A stretch of DNA of 40,067 bases from an uncultured Clostridia bacterium (GTDB lineage Bacteria > Bacillota > Clostridia > Christensenellales > CAG-917), in assembly GCA_947625225.1 (NCBI GenBank), contig CANQNQ010000003.1, positions 1 to 40,067 on the forward strand. The letters run 5' to 3'. Position numbers and translations under genes: made by a program. The notes below the pieces were generated by a model that was not told the origin of the DNA, ran no database searches, and worked only from the letters and a program-made list of their open reading frames with translations. This document shows positions 14,087 to 23,768 of this stretch, piece after piece (position 1 is the stretch's first letter; the number at the start of each line of letters is the position of its first letter).

Positions 14087-14169
14087 ATGTGCCTCTTTTG
14101 CTCTATAAGTTTTCTAAAAATCGGCGAAATTTAGAAAACCTGTGTTGTAGATACTGTTTGTTTCTGTTT

Positions 14170-15222
14170 TCATTCGGCGCATTTCTTTGCGATAAGCGCT
14201 TTAAGTCTGTCCATAAGTTCGCTGTTTCGGACTGTGCCCATGATGTTTCCGTCCTCAAGCAGCACGGATATCTCCTTGCCGCCCGCGACGCCTATGTCGC
14301 TGTGCTTGCCCTCGCCTATCCCGTTGAGCGGACAGCCCAGCACGGATATTTTGAGTGGGACGTCGACTTTTGCGGTGAGCAGTTCTATCTCGTTTGCAAG
14401 CCCAGCTACGTCTATCTCCGTGCGAGCGCAGGTCGGGCACGCCACAACTTCCGCGCCCTTGCGAAGTCCAAGCGTGCAAAGGATGCGCTTTGCGGCGAGC
14501 ACTTCCTCGGTGACGTCCGCAGCAAGCGACACCCTGACGGTGTCACCTATGCCCTCGCTGAGCAACGCGGAGACGCCTATCGCGGATTTTATAAGCCCCG
14601 AACGCAGAGTCCCCGCCTCCGTCACGCCTATGTGCAAAGGATAGTTGCAAGAGGCTGCCAGCATGCGGTTGGCGGAAATGTTGACAAGCGGGTCGCTGTG
14701 CTTGATGGCTATCACAATGTCGTGGAAACCCGCGCTTTCAAACGCGTTTGCGCACTCCAACGCACTCTCAACAAGCGCCCTGTCCTGCGGCATTCCGGCA
14801 AATTTGGGATCGAGTGAACCGCCGTTGACACCCACTCTTACGGGCACACTCAAGTCCGCCATATGCTGCGCCAGCGGTTTGATTTGCGTAAGGTCGGGCA
14901 TGTTGCCGGGATTCATACGCAGCTTTTTTGCGCCGTTATCCAGCGCCAGATGCGCCAGTTTGTAGCTGTAATGCACGTCCGCGATGAGCGGCAACCCGCA
15001 TCTTTTTGCAATTTTGCCAAACGCGACGGCGGAATCCTCGTCGGGCACGGCAAGGCGTATGAGGTCGCACCCAACGTCGCAAAGCCTCTCTATTTGTTTG
15101 AGGCATCCATCCACGTCAACTGTTTTGACGTTGAGCATGGATTGGATGGATATGGGCGCGTCGCCGCCTATTCTGACGTTGCCGACGCTGACTTGTCGCG
15201 ATATGCGTCTTGAAATTGTCAC
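14170..15222 (-). CDS. ispG: 4-hydroxy-3-methylbut-2-enyl diphosphate synthase
   Basis: Penultimate step of the MEP isoprenoid pathway, reducing MEcPP to HMBPP with a 4Fe-4S cluster. Cluster ligands are C262 and C265 (CPTC), C297 (GCPLNG) and E304 (GEGKHSDIG). The TIM-barrel half has VGGDAPISIQSM-like IGGDAPISIQSM near residue 18. 350 aa. In transcription order it follows rseP and dxr, so two MEP-pathway genes are in one cluster. Confidence 0.95.
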   Translation of the reverse strand: MTISRRISRQVSVGNVRIGGDAPISIQSMLNVKTVDVDGCLKQIERLCDVGCDLIRLAVPDEDSAVAFGKIAKRCGLPLIADVHYSYKLAHLALDNGAKKLRMNPGNMPDLTQIKPLAQHMADLSVPVRVGVNGGSLDPKFAGMPQDRALVESALECANAFESAGFHDIVIAIKHSDPLVNISANRMLAASCNYPLHIGVTEAGTLRSGLIKSAIGVSALLSEGIGDTVRVSLAADVTEEVLAAKRILCTLGLRKGAEVVACPTCARTEIDVAGLANEIELLTAKVDVPLKISVLGCPLNGIGEGKHSDIGVAGGKEISVLLEDGNIMGTVRNSELMDRLKALIAKKCAE

Positions 15223-15271
15223 CTTTTGCCTCTTTTTATATTATATCGTAGGTATTGTACCCTTTTTGTCG

Positions 15272-16579
15272 CTACGTTCGCACCAAGTGGAAAATATCCA
15301 GAAACACTGCAAACACGATGAGCAACACCAATCCCACGGTGTGGATTATTGCCTCCACCTTGCGCGGTACGGGCTTGCGGAATATCATTTCGATGAGCGT
15401 AAACAGCATCCTGCTGCCGTCCAGCGCCGGGAATGGGAGCAGGTTCATCACGGCGAGATTGGCGGATATTATTGCTACCACGTACAGGAAGCTGTCAAAA
15501 CCGCTGGCGGACACCTTTGCCATCACTCCTATGGTCGTGATGGTCCCGCCTGCCGCCTCCAGCCCCACTTTGCCCGTTATGAGCGAGCCGAGAGAGGCGA
15601 GGATCTTGAACACTATAAAGAAGCTGAAGTCGAACGACCTGCCCAGAGCCAGGAAAAACGGCAGCTTTGTCGTCGCAATGGAACGAGTTATGCCAAAACC
15701 GTAACAGTAGTATCCCTGCGGATCGCTCTCCACGACGCCCTTTGTGACTGTCGCGGTGCTGCTCTTTGTGACATTGCCATCGCTGTCGTAGGCGCAGATG
15801 ACCACAGTCACAGTGTCCCTGTCGCCCGCAACTTCGCTCAGCCGTTTGTACGGCAGCGGCGCGGATAGCTCCTCGCCGTCGACAGAGGTTATCATATCCC
15901 CCTCTTCAAAGGGGTCGTAGTAGTCCTTGTGCGCGGTCAGTTTTATGCGTTTTCCATGCCTGAGTACGGTAAATTTAGCTTCTGACCCCAGCCCCGAAAA
16001 CGCCTTGTCCAGATCTTCGGCAAGCATGATGTTGATCTGCTTGCCGTTTGCGCTTAGCACCGCGTCCCCCACCTCGAATACCTGTGAGGGCGTCTCATAC
16101 GCCGTGACCACCTGCGGCAGTATCTGTCCGTACGCCGCAAAATATATGGTGATGATGACTATGGCGCTCAAAAAATTCATAAAAGCGCCCGCAAACAACA
16201 CGATGAGACGCTTCCACGGTTTTTGATTGGTGAACGCGCGCGGATCCTTGACTATGTTGCCGTTTTCGTCCTTGATCTGATTGCCCTTGTCGTCCAAAAG
16301 CGCGCCGTCCGCGTCCTCGCCGTGGAACGCGCAGAATCCGCCTATCGGAAAGGGGCGCAGCGTGAACAGCTCCCCCGTCTTTTTATTCTTACGTTTGAAA
16401 ATGGCGGGGCCGAATCCGATGGCGAACTCGTCTATCGTGAACCCCAACAGTTTGCCCGCCGTGTAGTGTCCAAGCTCGTGTACGACGATCATCACCATCA
16501 GCGCCAGCAACGCCACAATGACAAATCCGATATATTTAAAAACCTCGGCGGCCGTTGCCGACAACACAAAAATCTGCAC
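15272..16579 (-). CDS. rseP: Site-2 intramembrane metalloprotease RseP
   Basis: Cleaves transmembrane anti-sigma factors or signal peptides within the membrane. HELGH (H34, E35, H38) lies in the first membrane helix, a PDZ domain sits in the middle (about 190-270), and the third zinc ligand is in NLLPFPALDGSR near the C-terminus. 435 aa, a little longer than most because of a charged loop near residues 75-110. It follows dxr directly (stop and start adjacent). Confidence 0.93.
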   Translation of the reverse strand: MQIFVLSATAAEVFKYIGFVIVALLALMVMIVVHELGHYTAGKLLGFTIDEFAIGFGPAIFKRKNKKTGELFTLRPFPIGGFCAFHGEDADGALLDDKGNQIKDENGNIVKDPRAFTNQKPWKRLIVLFAGAFMNFLSAIVIITIYFAAYGQILPQVVTAYETPSQVFEVGDAVLSANGKQINIMLAEDLDKAFSGLGSEAKFTVLRHGKRIKLTAHKDYYDPFEEGDMITSVDGEELSAPLPYKRLSEVAGDRDTVTVVICAYDSDGNVTKSSTATVTKGVVESDPQGYYCYGFGITRSIATTKLPFFLALGRSFDFSFFIVFKILASLGSLITGKVGLEAAGGTITTIGVMAKVSASGFDSFLYVVAIISANLAVMNLLPFPALDGSRMLFTLIEMIFRKPVPRKVEAIIHTVGLVLLIVFAVFLDIFHLVRT

Positions 16580-17731
16580 TTATCTTGCTCCTATCATAGA
16601 ATAAGTGTATTTCCTTGCACGTTCATCTATGCTAAGTATATCCTCAAGATCCACATTTGTGACGTCGCGGAATTTTGGCAAAACCTTGCCAAGGCAGTTG
16701 GCTATGTCCGTAAATTTTATCTTGCCACGCAAAAACGCGTCCACAAGCACCTCGTCCGCAGCCGACAACGCGATGCACGCGCCCTCGCCCGCCCGTGCCG
16801 CTTCAAGCGCAAGTCTGAGGCAGGGATAGCGTTCCATATCCGGCTGAGCAAAATGCAGCGCACCTATCTTTGTCAGATCCAGCGGCGCAACCGAATCCAC
16901 GCCGTGACCGGGATAGTACAGTGCGTTTTCAATGGACAGCGCCATATCCGGCACGGACATCAGCGCCTTGCAGCCGCCGTCCGTAAATTCGACAAGCGCG
17001 TGTATGACGCTTTCGCGATGCATAAGCACTTCTATGCTGTCCACGCTCACTTCAAAGAGGCGCATCGCCTCTATCACCTCAAGCCCTTTGTTGAACAGTG
17101 TGGCGGAGTCCACGGTTATCTTTTTGCCCATCTTCCACACGGGATGATACAGCGCCTCTTCGGGAGTCACTTTGGACAGTTTTTCCATGGGTACGTCCCT
17201 AAGCGCGCCGCCGCTTGCGGTGATGATCATCTTGCGCACCTGCTTCTGAGGCTCGCCCTTGAGGCAAGCGAAAATTGCGGAATGTTCCGTGTCGAGAGGG
17301 ATCATCTTGCCGCCGTACTTCTTTTCAAGCGCTTTGAGATGTCTGCCCGCGCAGACGATGGTCTCCTTGTTGGCGATTGCCAGCGTGCCGCCCCTTTTGA
17401 GTACGGCTACCGCTGCCCACAGCCCCGCAATGCCCGACACCGCCGACACGACTATGTCCGCGGGTATGGAGGCAAGCTCCTCCAAAGATGATAGGCATTT
17501 TGTGTAGCTTTTATCCTCCAAAAAGTCAAAAAGGGAGCTTTGTATCTCCACCGCGCCGCCCGGATTGTAGTAGTGTGTGGGCGAAAACTCCTCTATCTGC
17601 TCGCGAAGCAAGTCCTCGTTTTTATATGCGGACAGACCCGCGACCCTGAAGCTCTCGGGATGCTTTCTGATGCAGGCAAGCACTTGTCTGCCAACCGAGC
17701 CGGTGCTTCCTAAAATCGTGACTGTTTTCAT
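16580..17731 (-). CDS. dxr: 1-deoxy-D-xylulose 5-phosphate reductoisomerase
   Basis: Converts DXP to MEP with NADPH, the first committed step of the MEP pathway. GSTGSVGRQVL (8-18) is the dinucleotide fold; VSGIAGLWA, TVDSATLFNKGLEVIEA and MHRESVIHALVEF are active-site signatures. 383 aa, full length. Between cdsA and rseP. Confidence 0.95.
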   Translation of the reverse strand: MKTVTILGSTGSVGRQVLACIRKHPESFRVAGLSAYKNEDLLREQIEEFSPTHYYNPGGAVEIQSSLFDFLEDKSYTKCLSSLEELASIPADIVVSAVSGIAGLWAAVAVLKRGGTLAIANKETIVCAGRHLKALEKKYGGKMIPLDTEHSAIFACLKGEPQKQVRKMIITASGGALRDVPMEKLSKVTPEEALYHPVWKMGKKITVDSATLFNKGLEVIEAMRLFEVSVDSIEVLMHRESVIHALVEFTDGGCKALMSVPDMALSIENALYYPGHGVDSVAPLDLTKIGALHFAQPDMERYPCLRLALEAARAGEGACIALSAADEVLVDAFLRGKIKFTDIANCLGKVLPKFRDVTNVDLEDILSIDERARKYTYSMIGAR

Positions 17732-17786
17732 TATATCCTTACGGGAGCGCGCAATAGATTTGAAGTCTTCGCGCCCCTTTATAAAC

Positions 17787-18752
17787 TCAATAGCCGTATA
17801 TTATGCTGAAGGCTATCAGCAGCACTACAAGACAGTACAGCACGCTGTCTATCCTGTCCATAAACCCGCCGTGCCCCGGGAATATGTTGCCGTAGTCCTT
17901 TATTCCGATGGCGCGCTTTATCCTTGACGCGGCAAGGTCGCCAAGCTCGGACACGGCGCCACATATAAGCCCAAGCGCCAGATATATCAGCGCGCTCTTC
18001 CACTGCCAGCCCTCGACATTGTGCGCGATGAAGGGCACGTAGCTGCAGCCCTCCGCAAATTTGGGGGAAGCCTCCCCGCCCAATTCGAAAACTGCCCAGA
18101 ATGCGACTGCCAAAACCATGCCGCCCACAAGCGCGCCTACGCCGCCCGCAATAGTCTTTTTGGGGCTTATCTTCGGGCACAACTTTTTGCCGCCTATGAG
18201 CGATCCCGCAAAGTACGCGAACATATCGCCGCCCACTATGGTGACAAGTATCGCGAACATCACCGCGAACAGAGCGCTGTATTTGTAGCTGAGTACCCAC
18301 GCCGCCGCAAAAAACAACATGGGGTAGAAGATCACAAACACGTTGGCGAGCAGGTCCTTAAGCCCGCACGCGCGTTTGTCGTCCGAATCTTCCGTATAAC
18401 TGCCCTCCTTCTTTGCGGGAAGAAAGGTGAATATGGTGAGGCACATCATTGCGCCCAGCAAAAAAACTATCAGCAATCCCTGCAGCCCCGCCGAGGACGT
18501 CTTGCCGCCCATAAAGTGCTGCATGAGGTAAAAAGCGGGATATGCGGTGACGAAAACGAAAATCGCGGGCAGCTTGAACATCTTGTATCCCGCGCTCGAA
18601 AAGCAGCGCCACATCTCCCACACGGAGCCCGCGAGGAAGACGAGGATGAGCATATCCACAAATATCGGGCTGACAAAATAGCCCGCCAGCGCAAACGCCG
18701 CCAGCACGACCAGAAGTATCACGCCCGTCAGAATTCGTTTAAGCATAATCAA
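17787..18752 (-). CDS. cdsA: Phosphatidate cytidylyltransferase
   Basis: Integral membrane enzyme that makes CDP-diacylglycerol for phospholipid synthesis. About eight hydrophobic segments. The C-terminal family signature reads SELGDLAASRIKRAIGIKD then FPGHGGFMDRIDS (about 250-290). 321 aa; a second ATG two codons in is equally possible. Starts 3 bp after uppS. Confidence 0.94.
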   Translation of the reverse strand: MIMLKRILTGVILLVVLAAFALAGYFVSPIFVDMLILVFLAGSVWEMWRCFSSAGYKMFKLPAIFVFVTAYPAFYLMQHFMGGKTSSAGLQGLLIVFLLGAMMCLTIFTFLPAKKEGSYTEDSDDKRACGLKDLLANVFVIFYPMLFFAAAWVLSYKYSALFAVMFAILVTIVGGDMFAYFAGSLIGGKKLCPKISPKKTIAGGVGALVGGMVLAVAFWAVFELGGEASPKFAEGCSYVPFIAHNVEGWQWKSALIYLALGLICGAVSELGDLAASRIKRAIGIKDYGNIFPGHGGFMDRIDSVLYCLVVLLIAFSIIYGY

Positions 18753-18755
18753 ATA

Positions 18756-19409
18756 TCATTTGCCGAATTTTCGATCGCGGCGGGAGAACTCGTCAAGCAC
18801 AAACTGCACGTCCTCCGCCGTCATGTCCGGCCACAGCTTGTCCAAAAACACCAGTTCGGCGTATGCCGCCTCGTACAGCATGAAGTTGGACAATCTCTTT
18901 TCGCCGCCCGTGCGCACTATCATGTCAAGCGGAGGCAGCCCCCCGCTGGACAGATTGTTTTCAAACGCTTGCAAAGTAAAATCGCCCGCGTCGTACGCCA
19001 GCTTTGCAGCGTGGATGATGTCGTCGCGCGCGCCGTAGTTGAGCGCTACGTTCATCATCATGCCCTTGTTGTTTAAGGTGTGCCGCTCGACGTGCTCCAC
19101 GGACTGCGCCACGCGTTCGGGCAAAGCGTCTATGTCGCCCATATAGATGACGCGCATGTCGCCGTCGTAGTTGTCGTTGAAGCGCGCCACCACGTCGAAT
19201 ATCGCCTGCTGCTCCTCATCGGGGCGCGCGATGTTTTCGGTGGAAAACGCGTACACAGATATGACCTGCACTCCCTTTTTGGCGCAAGCCTCGGCGACTT
19301 TAAGCAACGCCTCAAGCCCGTGAGCGTAGCCCATAGAGCGACTCATGCCCTTGCCCTGTGCCCAGCGGCCGTTGCCGTCCATTATAAACCCAATGTGCTT
19401 TGGAGTCAT
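18756..19409 (-). CDS. uppS: Undecaprenyl diphosphate synthase
   Basis: cis-Prenyltransferase that builds the C55 carrier for cell-wall synthesis. Catalytic D11 in IMDGNGRWA, NYGARDDI in the middle, and the diphosphate-binding RTGGEKRLSNF. 217 aa, somewhat short at the N-terminus relative to E. coli. Its ATG overlaps the frr stop (TGATG), implying coupling. Confidence 0.94.
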   Translation of the reverse strand: MTPKHIGFIMDGNGRWAQGKGMSRSMGYAHGLEALLKVAEACAKKGVQVISVYAFSTENIARPDEEQQAIFDVVARFNDNYDGDMRVIYMGDIDALPERVAQSVEHVERHTLNNKGMMMNVALNYGARDDIIHAAKLAYDAGDFTLQAFENNLSSGGLPPLDMIVRTGGEKRLSNFMLYEAAYAELVFLDKLWPDMTAEDVQFVLDEFSRRDRKFGK

Positions 19410-19984
19410 CAGATGGACAGGATCTCCTGCTCCTTATCCTTGAACAGCTTGTCCACTTCATCCGTCAGCTTGTTGAGCGCCTTGTCGACGTCCGCGGTGA
19501 AGTTTTTGAGGTCGTCCTCGGTGATGACGGAGGATTTTTGTATCTTCTTGAGCTCGTCAATGGCGTCGCGGCGCGCGTTGCGCAGCACTATCTTCGCCTC
19601 CTCGACCAGCGTCTTTGCGGACTTGACAGTGGCGCGGCGGCGCTCCTCGTTAAGCTCAGGAAAAACAAGACGTATGACCTGACCGTCGTTGTTGGGCGTG
19701 ATGCCCACGTTGGCGGCTAGGATGGCACGCTCGATGCTCTTCAGCTGAGATTTGTCCCACGGCGCAATGACCAGCAGTCTTGCCTCGGGAATTGTGACGT
19801 TTGCCATGTTGTTGATGGGCGTCATCGTCCCGTAGTAGTCAACCAGCACCTTGTCCAGGATGTGCGGATTTGCTCTGCCGGCGCGGATGGCGCGCAGCTC
19901 GGTCTTGTAGTTGCTCATGGTCTTGTCCATCTTTTCGTTCATCTCGTCAAAGATGAGATCGACTTCGTCTATGTTATATGCCAT
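19409..19984 (-). CDS. frr: Ribosome recycling factor
   Basis: With EF-G, splits post-termination ribosomes. The 191-aa sequence has the triple-helix domain signature ELRAIRAGRANPHILDKV and the central GTMTPINNMANV and IPEARLLVI. ATG 19984 is supported by GGAGGG six bases upstream; the frame stays open further but without family similarity. Confidence 0.95.
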   Translation of the reverse strand: MAYNIDEVDLIFDEMNEKMDKTMSNYKTELRAIRAGRANPHILDKVLVDYYGTMTPINNMANVTIPEARLLVIAPWDKSQLKSIERAILAANVGITPNNDGQVIRLVFPELNEERRRATVKSAKTLVEEAKIVLRNARRDAIDELKKIQKSSVITEDDLKNFTADVDKALNKLTDEVDKLFKDKEQEILSI

Positions 19985-20077
19985 AATCCCTCCGATAAAC
20001 TGTGTTGTTGCGTACGCGCCCACGCGCATACTGTAATTATTATAACAAATGTATGTAAATAAATCAAGTCATAATAT

Positions 20078-20107
20078 AAATCCGCCTGCAACAATGCAAA
20101 CGGACTT
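20078..20107 (-). terminator. Weak terminator after pyrH
   Basis: On the minus strand AAGTCCG and TGC pair with GCA and CGGATTT across a short loop, followed by an AT-rich tail. It separates pyrH from frr. Confidence 0.45.
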
Positions 20108-20142
20108 AAATTTATGCGGTTAGATTGCTTGTTTTGTGCGGT

Positions 20143-20886
20143 TTACTTGCCGATATAGGTGCCGATGGGCTTGCCGCAGACCGCCTTGTGGATGCTCTCG
20201 TTTTCAAGCAGGCTGAAGGCTATGATAGGGATGTTGTTGTCCATGCACATGGTTATCGACGTGGTGTCCATGGCTTTGAGTCCCATGGAGATGACCTGCA
20301 TATAGCTCAGCTTGTCAAACTTTTTGGCGTTGGGATTCAGCTTGGGATCGCTGTCGTACACGCCGTCCACGTTTTTGGCAAGCAGCAAGGCGTCTGCGCC
20401 TATCTCGCAGCTGCGTAACGCCGCGCCCGTATCCGTCGAGAAGTAGGGATTGCCCGTGCCGCAGGCGAATATTACTATCCTGCCCTTTTCGAGGTGGCGT
20501 ATCGCCTTCCTCAAGATATACGGCTCCGCAACTTTGGTGATCGTAAGCGCGGTCTGCACCCTGACGGGGATGTTGTGCTGCTCCAGCCTGTCCTGTATGG
20601 CAAGCGCGTTCATGACGGTCGCCAGCATGCCCATATGGTCGGCGGTCGTGCGGTTCATCTTTGCGTCCGCCTGTCTGCCGCGCCAGAAGTTGCCTCCGCC
20701 GATCACGATGCCCACTTCGACGCCCAGCCTCATGACGTCGGCTATTTGCTCGCACACAAAGTCGAGCTTGTTGCTGTCAATGCCCATGCCGTTTGCGCCG
20801 GCGAGCGCTTCGCCCGACAGCTTGACTATGACGCGCTTGTACTTGACAGACGGGTCAAGCGGATAAAGTTTTTCACTTTCGCTCAT
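20143..20886 (-). CDS. pyrH: UMP kinase
   Basis: Phosphorylates UMP to UDP; amino-acid kinase fold, usually hexameric and feedback-controlled by UTP. VIVKLSGEALAG near residue 20, GIVIGGGNFWRG, and the TTGTGNPYFSTD-type loop ACGTGNPYFSTDT are present. 247 aa. Separated from tsf by a strong terminator, so it may have its own promoter. Confidence 0.95.
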   Translation of the reverse strand: MSESEKLYPLDPSVKYKRVIVKLSGEALAGANGMGIDSNKLDFVCEQIADVMRLGVEVGIVIGGGNFWRGRQADAKMNRTTADHMGMLATVMNALAIQDRLEQHNIPVRVQTALTITKVAEPYILRKAIRHLEKGRIVIFACGTGNPYFSTDTGAALRSCEIGADALLLAKNVDGVYDSDPKLNPNAKKFDKLSYMQVISMGLKAMDTTSITMCMDNNIPIIAFSLLENESIHKAVCGKPIGTYIGK

Positions 20887-20924
20887 ATTTACCTCTACAA
20901 AATTTTGTTGTACGCTGTTAAAAA

Positions 20925-20944
20925 AAGGAATGCGAACATTCCTT
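20925..20944 (-). terminator. Terminator after tsf
   Basis: Stem AAGGAATG / CATTCCTT with a TTCG loop, followed on the minus strand by seven T. Confidence 0.85.
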
Positions 20945-20953
20945 TTTCGTTGT

Positions 20954-21823
20954 TTATTTGAGACCTGCCTGAGCCATCACTTCGCCGACGAAGTCGTCCT
21001 GCCTCTTCTGCAAGCCCTCGCCCATTGCGTAGCGGGTGAAGCGGATTATGCCGCAGTCGCCGTTGGCCTTGAGATATTGCGCGATGGTGATGTCGGGGTT
21101 TTTGACAAACACTTGCTCCACAAGGCAGATGTCCTTGAAGAACTTGTTGACTCTGCCCACCATCATCTTCTCGATGATCGCTTCGGGCTTGGGATTGGGC
21201 TCGTTGAGCGCCTGCGCCTTGAGGATCTCCTTTTCATGCTCGATCTCTTCCGCGGGAACTTGCTCGCGGGTGACGTATTGAGCATTTGCCGCAGCGATCT
21301 GCAGCGCCACGTCGTGAATGACCTCGAGTTGCGCGTTGGAAGTGGCCTCAACCAGCACGCCTATCTTGCCGCCGAGGTGGATGTAAGCGTCCACTTTGGA
21401 GTTGTTCTCCTCGTACACTGTGAAGCGGCGGATGGACAGCTTCTCGCCCATGCGCATGACGTACTCGTTGGTGATGGGCTGCACTGCGGCGATCACTTCC
21501 TCGAGGGAGGCGTCGCTGTTGTCCAGCACATAGTCCGCCACTTTTGCGACGTACTCTTTGAACACGGGGCCGCCCGCGACAAAGTCGGACTCGCAGTTGA
21601 CCTCGATAAGCACGTGTTTGCCCGCCTTCTCGGCTGCGTACACTATGCCCTCTGCGGCGATCCTGCCCTCTTTCTTTGCGGCGGTAGCCATGCCTTTTTC
21701 ACGCAGAAAATCTATTGCGGCTTCCATATCGCCGTCGGTGGCGACAAGCGCCTTTTTGCAATCCATCATGCCAACGCCGGTGCGTTGACGCAGTTCCATA
21801 ACGTCCTTACTTGTAAATGCCAT
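20954..21823 (-). CDS. tsf: Elongation factor Ts
   Basis: Nucleotide exchange factor for EF-Tu. UBA-like N-terminus with the signature LRQRTGVGMMDCKKALVATDGD, then two core subdomains (KEGRIAAEGIV, EVNCESDFVA). 289 aa. Follows rpsB by 13 bp and shares its promoter. Confidence 0.95.
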   Translation of the reverse strand: MAFTSKDVMELRQRTGVGMMDCKKALVATDGDMEAAIDFLREKGMATAAKKEGRIAAEGIVYAAEKAGKHVLIEVNCESDFVAGGPVFKEYVAKVADYVLDNSDASLEEVIAAVQPITNEYVMRMGEKLSIRRFTVYEENNSKVDAYIHLGGKIGVLVEATSNAQLEVIHDVALQIAAANAQYVTREQVPAEEIEHEKEILKAQALNEPNPKPEAIIEKMMVGRVNKFFKDICLVEQVFVKNPDITIAQYLKANGDCGIIRFTRYAMGEGLQKRQDDFVGEVMAQAGLK

Positions 21824-21836
21824 AATCCACTCCTTT

Positions 21837-22682
21837 TTATGCCTCTTCGGCCTCTTTCTCGGCGATAGCTTTCTCGAGCGCCTCTTCGGGGGTCAGCTGA
21901 ACTTTCTCCTCCTCGTCAACGATAGCGGGAGCGGATTCCATAACTTCGTCCATGGTCTCCTGCTTCTCCTCGTCGGCGGGGGTGTCGGGATGCAGGGATT
22001 CGCCCTGTCTTGCCTCGATGACCGCGTCTGCCATAAGGGACGCGAACAGCTGTATAGCGCGGATGGCGTCGTCGTTGCCGGGGATCACGTAGTCAACAAG
22101 GTCGGGATCGCAGTTGGTGTCAACCACAGCAACTATGGGGATGTTCAGCTTGCGAGCTTCCTTGACGGCGTTCTCTTCCTTCTTGAGGTCCACCACAAAC
22201 AGGCAGCCGGGAAGGGTGCGCATATTTTTGATTCCGCCCAAATTCTTCTCAAGGTCGTCGCGTTCCTTCTTGAGCGCGGCAACTTCCTTCTTGGGGAGCA
22301 GGTCGAATTCGCCGATAAGCTCCATCTGATTGATCTTGTTGAGGCGATCCACTCTTGTGCGGATGGTCTTGAAGTTGGTAAGCGTGCCGCCCAGCCATCT
22401 TTGATTGATGTAGAACATGTCGCAACGCTCGGCCTGTTGCTTTATTGCGTCCTGAGCCTGCTTTTTGGTGCCGACAAACAGGACGGATTTGCCCTCTGCC
22501 GCGACGCTCTTGACAAAAGCGTACGCCGCTTCCACGTGGTCGACGGATATTTGCAGGTCGATGATGTGGATGTCGTTGCGGGTGGAATAGATGTACTTCT
22601 TCATTTTCGGGTTCCAGCGCTTGGTCTGGTGTCCGAAGTGCACGCCTGCTTCAAGCAGGGCTTTCATTGTTGTTACGGCCAT
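21837..22682 (-). CDS. rpsB: Small-subunit ribosomal protein uS2
   Basis: 281 aa. [19 protein letters not shown] at the start, FVGTKKQAQ and DTNCDP(D)[14 protein letters not shown] are uS2 signatures. The C-terminal 45 residues are an acidic extension rich in Glu and Ala beyond the usual fold. ATG 22682 follows a clear AGGAGG; the in-frame upstream extension is leader sequence. Confidence 0.95.
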   Translation of the reverse strand: MAVTTMKALLEAGVHFGHQTKRWNPKMKKYIYSTRNDIHIIDLQISVDHVEAAYAFVKSVAAEGKSVLFVGTKKQAQDAIKQQAERCDMFYINQRWLGGTLTNFKTIRTRVDRLNKINQMELIGEFDLLPKKEVAALKKERDDLEKNLGGIKNMRTLPGCLFVVDLKKEENAVKEARKLNIPIVAVVDTNCDPDLVDYVIPGNDDAIRAIQLFASLMADAVIEARQGESLHPDTPADEEKQETMDEVMESAPAIVDEEEKVQLTPEEALEKAIAEKEAEEA

Positions 22683-22777
22683 TATAGGTCCTCCTGAAAA
22701 ATGTTTTTTACCTCCCACGGCTTCGACGCACGGGTACCCTATGGGAACAGCCCTGTGCTCCGCCGCAGTGTGCGGTC
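22683..22777 (-). promoter_or_regulatory. GC-rich rpsB leader
   Basis: About 95 nt between the predicted promoter and the rpsB ATG, containing GGGTACCC and partially paired GC-rich arms. Many ribosomal-protein leaders bind their own product; that is possible here, but I cannot match it to a known leader family. Confidence 0.3.
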
Positions 22778-22783
22778 TTTTGG

Positions 22784-22812
22784 ATTATATAATATAAAAA
22801 AAGATTTTGCAA
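22784..22812 (-). promoter_or_regulatory. Promoter of rpsB-tsf
   Basis: On the minus strand TTGCAA (22807-22812), 17-bp spacer, TATAAT (22784-22789). Confidence 0.65.
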
Positions 22813-22859
22813 TTAAATTTTTATATATTTATGCAAATATTTTTGCGAGCAACAAAAAA

Positions 22860-22875
22860 GGCGCCGTGCGGCGCC
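22860..22875 (-). terminator. Terminator after the DUF1292 gene
   Basis: GGCGCC / GGCGCC stem with a 4-nt loop, followed on the minus strand by six T. Confidence 0.85.
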
Positions 22876-22895
22876 GAATTTTGTGGGATTTTAGC

Positions 22896-23276
22896 TTATT
22901 TGTCCTCGTCGTCATGATGCTCGTGAGCGCAATCCTCGCAGTCGCAGCCGTCGCCGCAATCCTCGCAGTCGCACTCCTCGTACTCCATGCGCAGGCGATT
23001 GAACTCGTCAAAAGCTCTCTGCAGTCTGTCGTCGTCATCGATGACCTTGAAGCTGTACTCGCCGTCCTTTTCGACCAGCTCGTATATCAGCACCATGTCC
23101 TCCTCAATGTCGGGCAACGGCTTTGTGGGCTGCAAAACGACGTACCACACACCGTCAAGGTCGTATTGGGCAAGCAGATAGTACTCCTCGTCCATATCCG
23201 TTTCCTCGTTGTGCAGAACAATTATATCCTCGTCTTCTTCGTCGATATCGTATCCGTCCTCAAAAAAATCTGTCAT
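22896..23276 (-). CDS. DUF1292 family protein with Cys-rich tail
   Basis: 126 aa, very acidic. Residues about 17-85 match the DUF1292 (YrzB-like) pattern: IIVLHNEETDMDEEYYLLAQ, then a short strand-rich core with YVVLQP and EDMVLIYELVEKDGE. The last 26 residues are an unusual tail with six Cys arranged mainly as CxC and CxxC pairs and then HEHH, possibly a metal site. Family function is unknown. It lies just downstream of ruvX, a usual neighbour of DUF1292 genes in Bacillota. Confidence 0.85.
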   Translation of the reverse strand: MTDFFEDGYDIDEEDEDIIVLHNEETDMDEEYYLLAQYDLDGVWYVVLQPTKPLPDIEEDMVLIYELVEKDGEYSFKVIDDDDRLQRAFDEFNRLRMEYEECDCEDCGDGCDCEDCAHEHHDDEDK

Positions 23277-23345
23277 GGTTTACCTCCTTTGATATGCTCA
23301 TTCTATCATATAGTTTGCGATTTGCCAAACGTTTTACTCAAACTT

Positions 23346-23768
23346 TCAATGTTTGCCGTCGAGGTAGGATTGCAGTATTATCGTAGCGGCGACTTTGTCT
23401 ATCACCTGCTTGCGCTTTTCCCTCCTTACGTCCGCCTCTATGAGCATACGCTCGGCGGATACCGTGGTCAGCCTCTCGTCCTGATAGATTACGGGCAAGC
23501 CGCTCGCCTGCTGAAGCATATTGCCGAATTGCCTTGTTGCCTCCGCGCGGGGGCCTTCGGTTCCATCCATATTTTTGGGCAAGCCCAAAACGAACGCGTC
23601 GGCGTCCTCCCTTTTCGCGTAGTCGCAAAAATACGCTATATCCGCATCCGGATCGCCTTTTTTGCGTACGTACGTCTCGCGCGGATTTGCAGTGATGCCC
23701 ATAAGGTCGCTCACCGCGACGCCGATGCGCACGTCGCCTACGTCAAGCGCTATTTTGTGTTTTTGCAT
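23346..23768 (-). CDS. ruvX: Holliday junction resolvase-like YqgF/RuvX
   Basis: RNase H-fold nuclease linked to 16S rRNA 5' maturation and recombination. ALDVGDVRIGVAVSD carries the first catalytic Asp (D9); VLGLPKNMDGTEG and VIYQDERLTT carry the others. 140 aa from ATG 23768, which has AGGAGAG upstream; a start seven codons earlier is less likely. Confidence 0.9.
   Translation of the reverse strand: MQKHKIALDVGDVRIGVAVSDLMGITANPRETYVRKKGDPDADIAYFCDYAKREDADAFVLGLPKNMDGTEGPRAEATRQFGNMLQQASGLPVIYQDERLTTVSAERMLIEADVRREKRKQVIDKVAATIILQSYLDGKH

Noticed and set aside
18883..18915. RTGGEKRLSNF in UppS as an altered active site
   Set aside because: RTGGE is also found in other bacterial UppS enzymes, so it is ordinary variation.
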